A stretch of 64,000 bases of DNA, taken from positions 14,105,537 through 14,169,536 of the forward strand of contig CP093829.1 of the NCBI GenBank assembly GCA_033063855.1, written 5' to 3'. The notes under the pieces were generated by a model. That model made no database searches. It was not told where the DNA came from and worked only from the letters and a program-made list of their open reading frames with translations. How positions within the stretch are numbered: the stretch's first letter is position 1; every line of letters begins with the position of its first letter. Shown here piece by piece: positions 12,401-24,345 of the stretch. Position numbers and translations under genes: made by a program. The stretch comes from Smittia aterrima. Taxonomy: Eukaryota > Arthropoda > Insecta > Diptera > Chironomidae.

Positions 12401-15400
12401 TTTGAGCTTTTTTAAGTTTTTAATGGCACCCAAATGAATACTTTCCACTGGATTGGCTTTCAATTCTAAAGTCAGTAAGCTTGACGGAAAAGTTTCATAT
12501 GCAATCACACTGATTCGATTATTGGAAACAAATCTGGAAGTAAGGAATCAAAAATGCATTAGAACTGAGCGTCAAACACTGATTAAAGCAATTCCAATTT
12601 ACAGCTCTTGCAACTGGGTCAGGTTTCTCAATCCTGGCGATAAGGATTCCAACTTGTTGTCGTCAAGATCTCTGTCAAAACATGCAAGAGAGTAATCATG
12701 GTCATAAATCGTTTCGTAGTGATCAGACATCTCAGAATACAGAATTTTCAATTAGTGAATGCAGAATATAATAAAACTCACAGAACTTTTAATCTCGTCA
12801 AGTTTCGGAATATTCCTGATGATATCTCTCTTATTTTATTGCGTTTGAGAAATCTGGAGAAAAATGAGATTAAAGATATTCACTTGACCGTAATATCCTC
12901 AAGGCACTCACAAATATTGTAAGTTGTAAATCACCGGAAAGTCTCCATCGTCGATCCGAGTCAAATGATTATTTGCTAGATTTCTATAAATGAAAATGAA
13001 GTTTGTTTTTCGTCATTAAGAACACGAGTTCATTGCAGTAAATCTCTATATCCAGTTCAAACGTTAGATCGTTGATATATGAGTTGGTACTATCAACTTG
13101 ATACATGTATATGTTAACGTTTGAGCTTTTTTAACGGAAGTTTCGTAAAATTTCGCAAGTTCGAATACACAAATTTATTCATGCAATTATCAAATTATCG
13201 ATTCGTTATTCGTGAGAAATTTTTCTAAATTGTTGAAAATATAAGCAGAAAGGAAATACGTAAAAAGCCTTATCAATGTTGAAAGATTAGCGTCGGATAG
13301 GAGAGAGAACAAAAGCCAACGGAAGAAATTTTCCCAGCTAAACTTCAAACAAAAGCGACATTAAAACAAAAATGAATGAAAAGAGCGAGTCGACAGGGCT
13401 TATGACAATTCTACTTACAAGGCTTCTAACGACGTCAAGAGCCCTAAAAGTTTCGTCGGAACACGTTCCAAATAATTTCCCTCCAAGCGTAAGTTTTGAA
13501 TGCTTAGTAGATGGCTTAGTGTAATGTTATCAAATGTTTCAATTGCATTGAAGTCTAAGTGTCTGTTGAGATGGAATGATTCGAGGTATGGACGATTGTT
13601 GGATGGAATAAAATATTAAAGTGCTGGCGTGATGGTGCAAATGTGCGGAGTGAAAGCTCTTCAGCGGTGCTTTTGTTAAGCGGATTGAAAAGTACGTGTT
13701 ACACTGAAGAGCTTTCACTGTAATATTCACACAAAGTGCTTCACACAATATAAAAACAAAGTTTGCGGAAAAAGAGGGGAAACTCTTTTGAAAACAAGTA
13801 CTTACAATGACGTGAGACTCTCAATGCTTTGAAAAACTTCTAAGGGAACGCTTTTTAGCCCACAATTCTGTAAAACCAAACGCTTCAAGCTCCTTAGGCC
13901 TAAGAATGCTTCCTGCTCAATTGAGAGCAATAAATTATCTGACAGAATCCTGTGAAAAAAAATTATTCGAATTATGAATTTATGTTTTTATTATGCGTCA
14001 GAGTTTTTGATACTTACAATTCTTCTAGAACAGTTAACATGAAAAACGATTGGTTTTTTAATACTGTGATGTTGTTGCTTCCTAAATCTCTGAGGACACA
14101 ATGAAATATATAAAAAGAAACAAAGAGAAATGTTTAAAAGATGAAGATACAAAAAAAAACTTCAAGGGGAGAATGAAGGAAGCGAGCTCGAATTTCCTTT
14201 CTTGTCAGTTTTTTTTATATAAATTAGATATAAGGTCGATTTTCATTATTTCAAGCTCATCTTACTTTAACTCGAGCACAAACCCAGCCATCAGGTGACA
14301 TACTTTTAACTCTTATTGCAACCTATTTCTTTTAAAGCAATAAAATGAAATCATCACGATAATGACTGGAATTTCCAACTATAGACTCCAGATGATTATT
14401 TCTATGATGTCAATGCGAGCAGTTTCATCTCAAGGCGACATATCAAATGGCTGTTGCTGAACGAGAGCAGTTATCACATCACATTTTCAACAAAAGAACA
14501 ATTTACATTTTTAAACGCTCTTATCATGCTTCGAACAGAAATAATGCCATTGAAAGCAAAGCTGGGGTAAAAAATTTTATCAGAGAACGATAGAACGACC
14601 AGTTGCATCAATGAATGCATATTCAGTGTGATCGGTTTTTGTGATAGAATTTACGCTTCCTTACTCGCCATAAATTTCATTTATATTTCAAGGAAAAAGC
14701 AGAACACAATTTAAATTTGTCCATGTTGGAGATAGAACGGGGGAGTTGACTTGCATGGATTTCAAAGCTGGCGATAACTTATTTGATGTTGGAGACGTAG
14801 CCAGAACAACTTTTTTCACGATGTGCCAAAAGAAAAAGCAAAACTAAAATAAATTTAAGTTTTTCTTTGTCACTAGCTGAACCCATTTCAAAATTGATTT
14901 GCACACAGATCTTGTAAGACAGAATTAGAATGACGGATAGAGTAATAAATTGAATGAGAAGGGATAAATTGAATTTTCTTACAGCTGGTGTAGAAGAAGA
15001 AGAAAATTGAGATTGGGAAAAAAATTAAGGAAAGGAAGCTAGAGCGTAAGGCTTTAAAATACAGTTGATTAATTCAACACTTTTAAAGTAAAACTCAAAT
15101 TAAAAGTTTCTCTTCAGTATTTTTATCCGTTCATTTCTTTTGGGTCATGTCTTTGTTGTTGAGAAGGGGCAGCGTGGCTGTAAGGACACTTTCATTTTTA
15201 ATGAAGACATTTGACGAGCACTGTTTGTGTGATTTACGACTGAGTTTTGCAGAAGTTTATGGCGTCCTTTATGACCAGTCATGATTTACGGCGTCTTAAG
15301 CAACAGCAAGACGTCTTTGTATAATTTATCTTTCATACGTCGATGACCCATTCAGCCTCATTCGAATAATACTACTCTCGCAATCCTACACGCAAATATT

Positions 15401-16422
15401 TGTCTTCAATATTGATTTGATCACGCATTATGTTTACAATTCCCTTTTTTTCTTGCTTTCGCAAGTATGCCAAATCTGAAATCGTTGCTTGAGTAACGAA
15501 ACAATAAATTTATGTAGGATTGGGATGTCTGGATAAGTGTAACGAGCATCACAATATCATCGAGAAGAGCTCACTTGAATAACAATCATTCGGCATACAA
15601 TCTTCGATACAATTTACGCTATACAGATACAACCCATTTGAGACGGATCACGACTCGTGAGAGCTAAGAAGCTCCTAGTGGTCGTAATCCGTAAGTTCTT
15701 GTTCCACTCTATGATACTCCAGACAAAAAAAATCTTTATATGTTAAAAAAAGCTTTTTTGCACCCTAAAGCGATTTCGTCTTCTGTTCTTTTCAGCAGCA
15801 AACAATGATAATAAAAGAATTTATCGCACTCAAGTTCATTCCAACATTTTTCGGAGGATTTTCAACCGCGCACTTTAATATGTTGAGATATCCCGCAAAG
15901 GGGTTGAAAGCGGAGCTACAAATCAGTTTGCGACAATCAACTCGGAGAATCTTCTACGGGAAATTTTAATTTTACGAGCCAGACGTGCGATAACGCTTCT
16001 CACTTTTCTTCAGTTTTCAATAATCTCAGTGTTACTTACAGTTTAATGAGCTCCTCGGGCAAGTTCTCTGGCACGACTTTAAGTCCCGCTCCGCGACAAA
16101 TGAGCACAACTTCCTCGGAAGATCCAGAGCACGAACATCCTCGCGCTTTCCATGGCTGACAGATCTCCTTGAGAGTTTTTCCCAAATCACCGTACTGCTT
16201 CAATGCTTCATCATAAAGTCGTCTCGCTTCGCTCTCAGCGTTGCTCGTTGGAATCACTAATGACTCTTTCAATAAAACATTTTCAGATAATCTCGGTGTC
16301 TGGAGCTTTGAGAGAGTCACATTGTACTTCGTGAAGTTTAAAAGCATAAATGCAAGCAGGACCAGATACAGATGGCCGCGTGGGAAACTCAATCGCGTAT
16401 TTACAATTTTAACAAGAGCCAT
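9404..16422 (-). CDS. rk: Rickets / LGR2: leucine-rich repeat GPCR, bursicon receptor
   Basis: Thirteen coding exons are 16040-16422, 14018-14089, 13806-13949, 13419-13562, 12912-12983, 12782-12853, 12603-12671, 12396-12533, 12189-12329, 11899-12108, 11769-11840, 9731-11709 and 9404-9672. They sum to 1,254 residues. I chose the ATG at 16422, just before a hydrophobic signal segment; an upstream open codon run has no ATG. A Cys-rich N-cap (CxCSG) leads into about 16 leucine-rich repeats, mostly one or two per exon, all spliced in the same phase. The 7TM part carries LLGNGTV (TM1), LAAADF (TM2), ERNYAITHAMHL (the DRY-like end of TM3), CWSP (TM6) and NPFLY (TM7). These motifs place it in the LGR type B group with fly rickets. 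The receptor binds bursicon, signals through Gs/cAMP and drives cuticle tanning and wing expansion. The long Ser-rich cytosolic tail is typical. Orthology is inferred from remembered motifs. Confidence 0.93.
13054..13127. other. Imperfect hairpin in a rickets intron
   Basis: A 13-bp stem with one wobble (13054-13066 with 13115-13127) encloses further partial pairing up to GAGTTG/CAACTT around a short loop near 13087-13092. The total is about 74 nt, the size of a pre-miRNA, within intron 12984-13418. The middle of the stem has several mismatches, so this is weaker than the hairpin at 13649. Confidence 0.28.
13649..13719. ncRNA. Candidate small-RNA hairpin in a rickets intron
   Basis: A 16-bp perfect stem (13649-13664 with 13704-13719) continues, after an uneven internal loop of 2 against 8 nt, into a second 8-bp stem (13667-13674 with 13688-13695, one wobble) closed by a 13-nt loop. 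Size and shape fit a pre-miRNA of about 71 nt. It lies wholly inside the 243-bp rickets intron 13563-13805 and would fold from either strand. I do not recognise either arm as a known insect miRNA. Expression is unknown. Confidence 0.4.
15643..15692. other. Compact hairpin in rickets intron 1
   Basis: The arms 15643-15665 and 15670-15692 pair over 23 positions, with about 18 paired (including wobbles) and mismatches near the middle, around a 4-nt loop. It sits in the 1.95 kb first intron. The tiny loop is unusual for a pre-miRNA; it could be an RNA structural element or a remnant of an inverted repeat. Confidence 0.3.
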
Positions 16423-17492
16423 AACACCATCACAGACTTTGAAACGTGACAAAGCGCTAAATTCTCTCTACACTCGCTAATTAAACAATTATCAAACACT
16501 TGCTAATGACATTGTCTGTTCACTCTTGCTGTTTGTTGATCCATTTTACGCAAATTACTTGTCAATTAGCTTCTTGATTTATTTTTGATGTTGGTTCGTT
16601 TACGGCTTGATGAGCTGAGTTTGCTTTGCATATAACTTGAGGCGAAGGAAACAATTGAACGATAATTTTTCATTCTTTTGCAAATCATAATCGAATCAGC
16701 GACGACAAACTCTCGAGTCCCACTCCGCAATTACATCTGGAAAGAGATGAAAAGAATGGAAAAACAAAAAGTAAAATCCAATAAATTAGTTGAAATGCCA
16801 GACGAATGAATTATGTGACCGTAAAAGGCTCTTCGACGGATCAGCCCGCTTCATAAAATATTTATGAGCTGGCGAGATTCGTTCGTCTTCGTTGTGGAAA
16901 TATTGTTTAATGAAACTCTGAATAAATTTGATTTTCTAGACGCTCGGCAGTTTTTTCCCTTCAGCCTGAGGAGATGAGAGAAAATCGAGCTTTTATTGTC
17001 AGAGAGATTATTTCCATCAATCGGTTTTTATTGCTAAACTTTTCCTTCGTTTCCATCAATGTTTTTGCGATTTTTTTTATGTGCTGATTTGTCTCGGAAT
17101 TATATTTCATTCCTTTGAATCCCAGTTTTAAAAATAATCCTTGAATTATCTCGATGAAATAAATCTCCCGATTTTATTTTATTGCACGTGCCTCGAAAGC
17201 TAACATCTCAATTAATTTGCATATCACTACTTAGATTGCCGAAAATTAAAAGTTTTGTTTGAGTAAAAGAAATTAACTTTATTCGGAGCAATTATTTTAC
17301 GACTACGAAAATTCATTTAAGCAGCTTTTATGCTGTTGCTACATTGAAAGTCGAGATGCAACTAAACTTGAGCTTTGAGAGAACGCTATCATTTTCGTAA
17401 AAGAAAATATTTTCTGTGTGTTGAGAAAAAAGAGAGACGAGCTTAACTAGACTCTCTGGCTATCGCCGATTACATATTCACTTACATTGTAT

Positions 17493-17600
17493 CTTCACAT
17501 TCGCATTGAAATATATCAGCAGTTTTGTTTTCAAAACGCCGTCAAAAAGCAATACTTTCTGCCTGAAAACAAAACGCGACTGTAATGCAATGCGATGAAG
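17493..17600. other. Extended intergenic hairpin upstream of rickets
   Basis: An inner perfect 12-bp stem (17522-17533 with 17564-17575) is closed by a 30-nt loop. An outer imperfect stem (17493-17508 with 17588-17600) is interrupted by a 3-nt bulge. The 108-nt whole resembles a primary miRNA stem with flanking base pairs. I know no matching miRNA. Confidence 0.3.
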
Positions 17601-20066
17601 TAACACGTTGTTGAGAGAGTGCGAGAACGACGAGACCTAGATATTCGCACAAACTATTTTTGCATCAACGAAGCCTTCTGCTACGAGCTCATTGCTCATG
17701 CAAATGTAATTAAGGCAATATTGCGTTTCATTGAGAAAGCGATGCATTTACGACACACACATCAACTTTAACAGTAAACAAGGGGACGGTGATTGACGTT
17801 GATCTTGAGTTCTGAATGAAGAAGAATAATTCCACGAAAGGAAAAATTCGCATTGCGAATGCAAAGTGCAACTTAATTTATTCTCATCGGAAGATCGTCG
17901 ATGACCGTGAATATTTCATGGTGAGACTTAACTGATTTATATTATTTATTTTATTTCTAGTAAAGGATTTTGCCAGATGGATTCCCGATGAAAAATATTT
18001 GGCATTGACCAGAAGCTCAACTCCCAATAACATTATGTGCAATAAATTTTACGCTTCGCTTTCTCGAATGTAAATTTCAGCGTTTAATTTTTTGACGATG
18101 AATCACCGACGTACACGATTCGATGCAGTATGCAGTGTCACTGTTGACAGATTCATCGTACAACCTTCATCACTTCCACCCACATGTTATTGCGTCCTGA
18201 ATTATGAAGAAAATGAATTGATAGTCAAGGGCTTTTTTTTAGCTCGTGATGAATTGTTGGCACTTGAATAGTTAGCAAAGTTTCGAAACATTAATTAAAA
18301 CAATAAACGACGCCTGAAGAGTTTCATCGGATTATCCCGGCTCATCACGTCCGTTCTGGCAGCTAGTAGAAGTTTTAATCAAAATCTCTTCTCATCACTC
18401 GCTTAGAATTCACAAACACTCGTGTTTCACTTGCCGAATTCCACGTGAACGCTCAGTTTTTTTTCTTTTCGTTTTGCGCGTAATTCGTATATGAAAGGAA
18501 TACTATCAAAGGTTGTTAAGTTTGTTTCTACTCTGTTCCTCCAGCTGTAGTGTGAAGTTGCTTGTGATGATATTGTAATTGGTATCGATGATGTCTGAGG
18601 ATAGCCAGGGGTCGAACCCCGGCGATTCTGTTGATTACACAATTTAACAACTGAAGCTTCTGAATGATATTTTTGAATAAATTTTAACAAATAATTTTGA
18701 CTTGTTTGCTGATTAATCGATAGGAAAACCCAAATTGCTTTATTGCACAGCTCATTTATCTAATTAGTCCGAATCATGAATTATTCATTAGGAATAAGCC
18801 CTCGAATGATTTTTATTCATTCAAATAAATTTCCTTCCTTATCTAAGGGCGGGCTTAAATCGGTCAGAGCTATCCGGTCGAGCAAAACCCGCGTCAAGAC
18901 TGAAGATATCGAAAGAGTTTAACGACTCTGCATTATTATTCATTGGTTGCCGACAATCGAGTGCCAAACAGAGACACTTTTCTATATAGTTGAAAGCTTA
19001 GAGCAATAAAAGTTCAATGTTTCAAAAAATAAAGCAATAAACTTGAAACTCGCATGGAATGTTTAAACTTTTCTACAACGAAGATACTTGACATTCTTTG
19101 AATTTCTTTAAAATTGCAAGAGAGTTTAAGCTATCACATTAAATGTTATCGACGAGTGATTACAATTTCAATCAGAAAATCCAAACCGCTGGAAGGGTTG
19201 AAAATCCTTTGCGTGGAAGTATTTTATCTGCAAACTCAATGCATGATGACTTTAAAAGAATTAATAGGGCAGAAGGAGGAAATGAAAACACAAAGTCGCG
19301 TATTTCCATGAAACTTTCAAAAAGTCGCATGAGGCATCTCAATAATTACAATTTGGAATTGAGAACAAGAAGTTTCACCTCAACGAGAAACGTTAAATCT
19401 TTCAAAAAGTCCCTCCTGAATTAAATAATTAATCTTCGTTCATTAATCAATGTACGAGTGCGAAAAAGTAAGCATGTGTACTTAAAAAAATCTATATTTT
19501 TGGATTTTGCTGTGTTTCTTCACTTTATTTTACAAAACTTGTAGCGAATTTTGTTGTGATGATAGAATAAACGATTCCGTCATGCACTAATGACTTTAAT
19601 CATTAAAATTTACAGAAATTTAAGGACTCGATAATAATGAAAAGCGAGAAGTTTCGGTTTATCTATGATTCTCCTAGTTGTACGATATTGATGAGCGTAA
19701 GGAGTGAACTCAAGCAACATAATCTCTATTAGTATTTTATTCATCGGGCTCTCAGCGTCTTGAGGAATAAAAATTTATGATAAATCCATTTCTCTTCTCT
19801 GTCCCAGATGACGGTGACAATGTTTTTGAAATGTATATATCAGAGGTTCCTTGGGGGTGAGAAGGGAAGTGAATGTTGAATGTCGAATATCATTTTTCCG
19901 GGTGGTGACACAGTAGAAAAAAAAATCAGAGATGGAATCTTTCTCTCTCTTTATTTCTCTCTTCTTATCATACAAACTTGCGTTTCATCTCAAGTGAAGG
20001 AGCAAAAAAGAATTGGTAACAAAAACCAAACATCATTCACTCATTGTCATCGCCATGAGATCCAAC

Positions 20067-20074
20067 TGACGTCA
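20067..20074. promoter_or_regulatory. Consensus CRE octamer
   Basis: TGACGTCA is the perfect palindromic CREB/ATF site. It lies in the gene-free region between rickets and parcas. Function is not shown. Confidence 0.25.
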
Positions 20075-21381
20075 CAAGCTTCACGATAACTTTACTCTCA
20101 AGTGAGATCATTGACCTCGCCATATCGAATTATAGTTCTAATGCTTTCCCAACAAAGGATTTATTACGGAAGCCTACAAGCAACGGAAAAGAAATTAATT
20201 AAAAAAGTCATGACGAATGATTCGGCAGTTTTTTCGCAGCTTTAGCTTTGGGACTCCTCATCCCCAACAATCATCACCGTGATAACAAAAATCTCTCTCA
20301 GCACTTCGTTGAAAAGCAATCGGCCGGAAAGGTGGACAGTCGAGATTAAGTTATCGTGGAAATTAGATAAATAATGGTTGGCTTGCCTTCGAAGCATCCA
20401 CCAACGGCGCTCATTTTAGCAAGCATTTGTATTCATCGCATAGACTAAAGCTCGTTTTCACACATGTTCGAGGTAGCGGTCGAGCGCAATAAAAGTCTTT
20501 CTTGCCCGCAAGGCCGATGTGCAAAAATAATTAATAGGTTTGAAAGAGTTTTCATCAATTGATGAAGAAAGAAATGAAACCCTCGCAAGGTTTGACTCCT
20601 AATTTATGTTTAAGATATTAATTATTTCAATCGTCGATGGAACAACTTTTAATGGTCTTTTAACTGCGAAAACTCGATGGAAACGAAATCAGCGCAAGTG
20701 AAAGATTGAGAGAGAAAATGAGATTTCATCGAATATATTTTTGGCGAACAGAACAAGATTTATGTCGCCAATACACCAAAATTAAAAGCATTTCTCGGTG
20801 CTGGAGTTCATTGGGATCGGAAGCAAATGGAAAGCACGAAATGATTCCGAAATAAAAATTACCATCATCTCGTCTCGAGACGAATTTTATTTTCATTTTG
20901 CCAACACATTGGACCAATGTGCGAAAGATATAAGTTCACCATGCAGTCGCGACGATAAGCCGTCATGTTTCATGATCAAACCAGCTTTTAATTTTAATTT
21001 TGTCTCTCGCTTTATCCGTATTCAATTCCCTCCGACTAGACGCAAAATCAAGTGAACAGTTTTTCCATTTTCAGAGCTTTGCCGTCCGGTGACCTGACGT
21101 TTTGTACTAATATTACACAAAGCAAAAATCAAAGCAAACTTACGTGGAATGTACCATTAAAAGCTGTTCAGAGTCACCACATATAAAAGACTCACTTCTT
21201 GTTACACACGAAATTCAATTTTTTTCACTGGCCCATCAACGCGAATTTCTCTCTTGTGAGTTTCTTTAAGTTTTTATTTTCTTCTTTCGCTTTGACTTCA
21301 ATTGGCTGACTATTTTTTTTCGTTCGTTCGTTCTGAATCACAGTGGAAGGAGACGAAAGGGCATCGACACTCGCGCGAGAA

Positions 21382-21393
21382 CGTGACGTCACG
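21382..21393. promoter_or_regulatory. CRE inside a 12-bp palindrome
   Basis: CGTGACGTCACG is a perfect 12-bp palindrome containing TGACGTCA, the CREB/ATF consensus. It lies about 5 kb upstream of rickets and 1.4 kb beyond the parcas stop. Confidence 0.3.
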
Positions 21394-22675
21394 ATTTTCA
21401 AGCAACTGGGAGGGTTGCCGTTAATTGTAATGCGGATCAGAGTAAACAAATTGGGCAAACTGTGCAACGTGGGGCCGATGAAAAATAGCACATCATATCA
21501 ATTAACTGAAATGCCTTGCCCGACTTCTCGCCGTTTTGCTTTTCATCTGCCTTAAATTGGGTCAGTTGTAATTAATTTCATCTGGAGGATTCCATTTCTC
21601 ATCAGACAAATTCACACTCGCGGTTGGGCGCACGTATGCGACGTTCTATGAATATTTCTGATGATGGTTACACCCGCTGGTTCGAATTTGTTTGTCTTAT
21701 TCACACAGTTCAAACATCGCAACGTATGCACTCGCCAGAAGTGATTTAACCATTTCAATTTGTTGAACAGGTCGAAAATATAAAATCCTTGAAAGCACTT
21801 TGATGTATGCGAGGTTTCATGTAATGAAAATTGCCGCGTAACCGACTTGACATGCTATCACCACAATGCGACCATTCACCGACAATGATTTTTCACAACT
21901 GGCGCGTACTCGCGTTTTAATCCAACACGACTCTCAGCCAATACCACACAAGCAAGCGCAACTTGTTTTCGTCGCAAGCATGATGTAAATGCGAGAAGTG
22001 AAAGAAAATTTTGTTTCTGTGAGTAAACAACATGAAAGCATCGGTAAGATGACGATGATGTTTCGTTACTCCACATGATTCGCGCAAACGCCAAAAATAT
22101 ATTTTTGTATTCTCGCAAAACATTCAAGTTTCGCTCGTTCAAAAACTTGCGTTGCAAGCTTCTCACTCTCCTCGATTATTTACGAGCTTTCGAGTGAGTT
22201 TAAGTGAAGTGCATGCGTCTTAAATTTGTTTACTTGTTCGCCTTCATTTCATTATTGAATTATGCAAATCATCTAACGAGCAGTTGCCTTGAAAGAATTT
22301 TAATGCTGCATGAAATTTAATCAGATGAAGAGCATCTTCCGTTCTACAACAACTTCGTCTTTCACTATATCACACCGACAAAGTATTAGAGCTTTCACTC
22401 GTTTGCTCTCTTCAGCCCCTTTTCGATCGTTTTCTGTTGACGTTTGAATATGAAGAGAAATTACATTGAAGATGTGTATCGGTTGAAAGGAAACATCATC
22501 AATCAACAGAAATATTTTTCGTTTTTCTTTACACTTTTCTCACTCGTTTGCTATACATGAGGATTTGTGTTTGATAAATCATAATTTTAGACTTTAAATA
22601 CAAGCGCGAGATTGATCGGTCTGAAACTTTAAAGAAAATATTTCAACGTCTTTCAAGATTCAACAAAATACTGCA

Positions 22676-22681
22676 TTTATT
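22676..22681 (-). terminator. Poly(A) signal of parcas
   Basis: AATAAA on the minus strand lies about 71 bp after the parcas stop codon. Confidence 0.55.
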
Positions 22682-22751
22682 GATTACTATTCTAGTGCTT
22701 TAAAATTGCTATTCAATGATTTACTGCTTTTGGTTTGATTGCGGGTTAAAT

Positions 22752-24345
22752 TTAAAGATGTTCTGGCGGTAAGAACAGATTCTCGATTTGACTGTCGGTC
22801 AAGTCTTCATGACGATTGAACAAGAAAAATTCTTTCTTGCTTGATGTTGATGATGTTTCAACCTCAGACTCGGAATTACGGCGCTCTCGGCCGAACTTAC
22901 CAAAGATATTACTTTGTGCGAAGACATCTTCAAGACTCTGTCTCCTAAATGAACTTTTTGTTATCCAATCACTGAAGCCAATACCAGATTGCTTCTTGTC
23001 ATCTTCTTTCGAATCTTTTTCATTTGAACTTTTCGCTTCATTATTAATTTCTCCATCCGAATGTTGCGAATAACTTGATGTGGTGCTATTAGATTCTGTC
23101 ATAGAGTTAAGCGGAATCTCAGACCATTCTCCTGCAACCTTCTCGGGTTGCTCATTTGGTGTTGGATCTTCTTCATCATCCACTAGCTCGTAGTCATCCG
23201 ACAAACTGTTTTGGTAACAAAGATAAGAATTTTTGCTTGACTGTTGTTCAGGAGCAACTGAAAACTATAGAAAAAGAAAGTCAGTCATAGTGCTAGACTT
23301 AAGAAAACTAATTTACCTCTTCATGAAAGTCGATATGTTTTTGGTCTTCTCTCAGCTTATGAATTTCATCAGAGATCTTTTCAAGATTTTGAAGCGCTTC
23401 ATTATACTCAGCTTTGGCTTGTTGAACTTCGGTTTCCATTTCTAATATTCGAGTTTTTAAATTTCTCAGTTTGGCATTGTAGTTCGCACGCGTCTCGTAA
23501 TATGGTCTAAAAATATATTCGAATCAATGAATTAAGGATACAAACACTTGCGCTTAAATGCTTGAAGTACTCACAAGGCATAATTAAATCATACGAAAAT
23601 AATAGTCTGAAGGAAACAAAAGAAATTAAGCGTTATCTAGCTGATACGTCGTTGACTTACCTTGATACTTTAATGAAACTCTTCAATTGCGATTGCTGCT
23701 TCTGAGCGTTGATGTTTGCCATCTCATGCTTCAATTCACTGATTCGTAGTCGATTTTGCATTCTATAAAATAGACAATAGGATCAAGTGGTTGATCAATT
23801 TAAAAAAAAAGATACCGATTCATTTCCTCAGTATATTGGTTCACTCGACTTGTAGCATGAGAAATCATCTCTTGTAAAGCTATATCCAAGCAACCACCTC
23901 CTTGCGCATTCTAAAAAAAAGTAATTGTTAAAGTTTTTAAAACCTTTAAGAACAGTTTTCTCTTACTTGTGTAACACTTTGCTCGGCTAAAAAAACCATT
24001 TCTTTAGCTGCAGCCAGATTCGTTTTTGCCCTTTCATTATTTGATTGATCTACTTTTAGTTCCTTCAATAGTAAGAAGGATTGTCTTCTAGCCTCGTAAA
24101 AAGGCTTTGAAAGATCAATAGCGTTTTTGATTTTCGAACTTATCAGACTAATTTCCTCACGACTTGTTTCTTGCAGCTCATGATAATTTCGTTTTAATTC
24201 GTCTGAACAGATAAATTATTTAGTGTGGGTGGTAGGACGATAAACAATTTTTTTCCTTACCCAAACTTGTTTCATAATTATTTATTCGTTCACATGAATT
24301 ATTCAGCTTTTCAAGCTCCTGACCCACTCTTGGATCTAGCGACAT
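22752..24345 (-). CDS. pcs: Parcas / SH3BP5-family Rab11 exchange factor
   Basis: Six exons are 24261-24345, 23967-24202, 23816-23910, 23661-23762, 23317-23506 and 22752-23264, giving 406 residues. The first 230 or so residues are almost all coiled coil. They carry the SH3BP5 landmarks: a start of MSLDPRVGQELEKLN, SKPFYEARR, LAAAKEMVFLAEQSV, EMISHATSRV, RPYYETRANYN and NLEKISDEIH. The C-terminal third is acidic and Ser-rich and probably disordered. SH3BP5/REI-1 proteins are coiled-coil guanine exchange factors for Rab11; fly Parcas is linked to Btk29A and JNK signalling in oogenesis and muscle. A 32-nt exon-like segment between exons 4 and 5 was left out because it would break the frame and the conserved RPYYE junction. 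Confidence 0.92.

Larger units (their letters stand above)
16423..22751. other. 6.3 kb gene-free region between rickets and parcas
   Basis: I find no exon-like coding structure on either strand: all open frames are short, lack family matches and have no consistent splice partners. The stretch must contain the rickets promoter and 5' leader (minus strand, right of 16422) and the parcas 3' UTR (poly(A) signal at 22676). Noted inside are an extended hairpin at 17493-17600 and two full cAMP-response-element octamers, at 20067-20074 and 21384-21391. The rest is AT-rich with no obvious repeat. Confidence 0.5.

Noticed and set aside
16423..16452. An upstream extension of the first rickets exon starting with TTG
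   Set aside because: It has no ATG; the first ATG at 16422 directly precedes the signal segment.
16801..16887. Imperfect inverted repeat with outer 11-bp arms
   Set aside because: The middle is strongly unequal (39 against 9 bases), so a miRNA-like stem is unlikely and no transposon features are seen.
18605..18630. A match to the tRNA/Pol III B box (GGTTCGA then CCC) on the minus strand
   Set aside because: There is no A box at the right distance and no cloverleaf: the T stem cannot form five pairs around a seven-base loop and no acceptor stem is found. Probably chance.
20872..20885. 14-bp perfect palindrome TCGTCTCGAGACGA
   Set aside because: It is an isolated palindrome with no repeated copy and no known factor; a chance match is plausible in 6 kb.
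23575..23606. A 32-nt exon-like segment with acceptor and donor inside the parcas intron
   Set aside because: Its length breaks the frame, and direct joining of the neighbouring exons restores the conserved RPYYE family motif.
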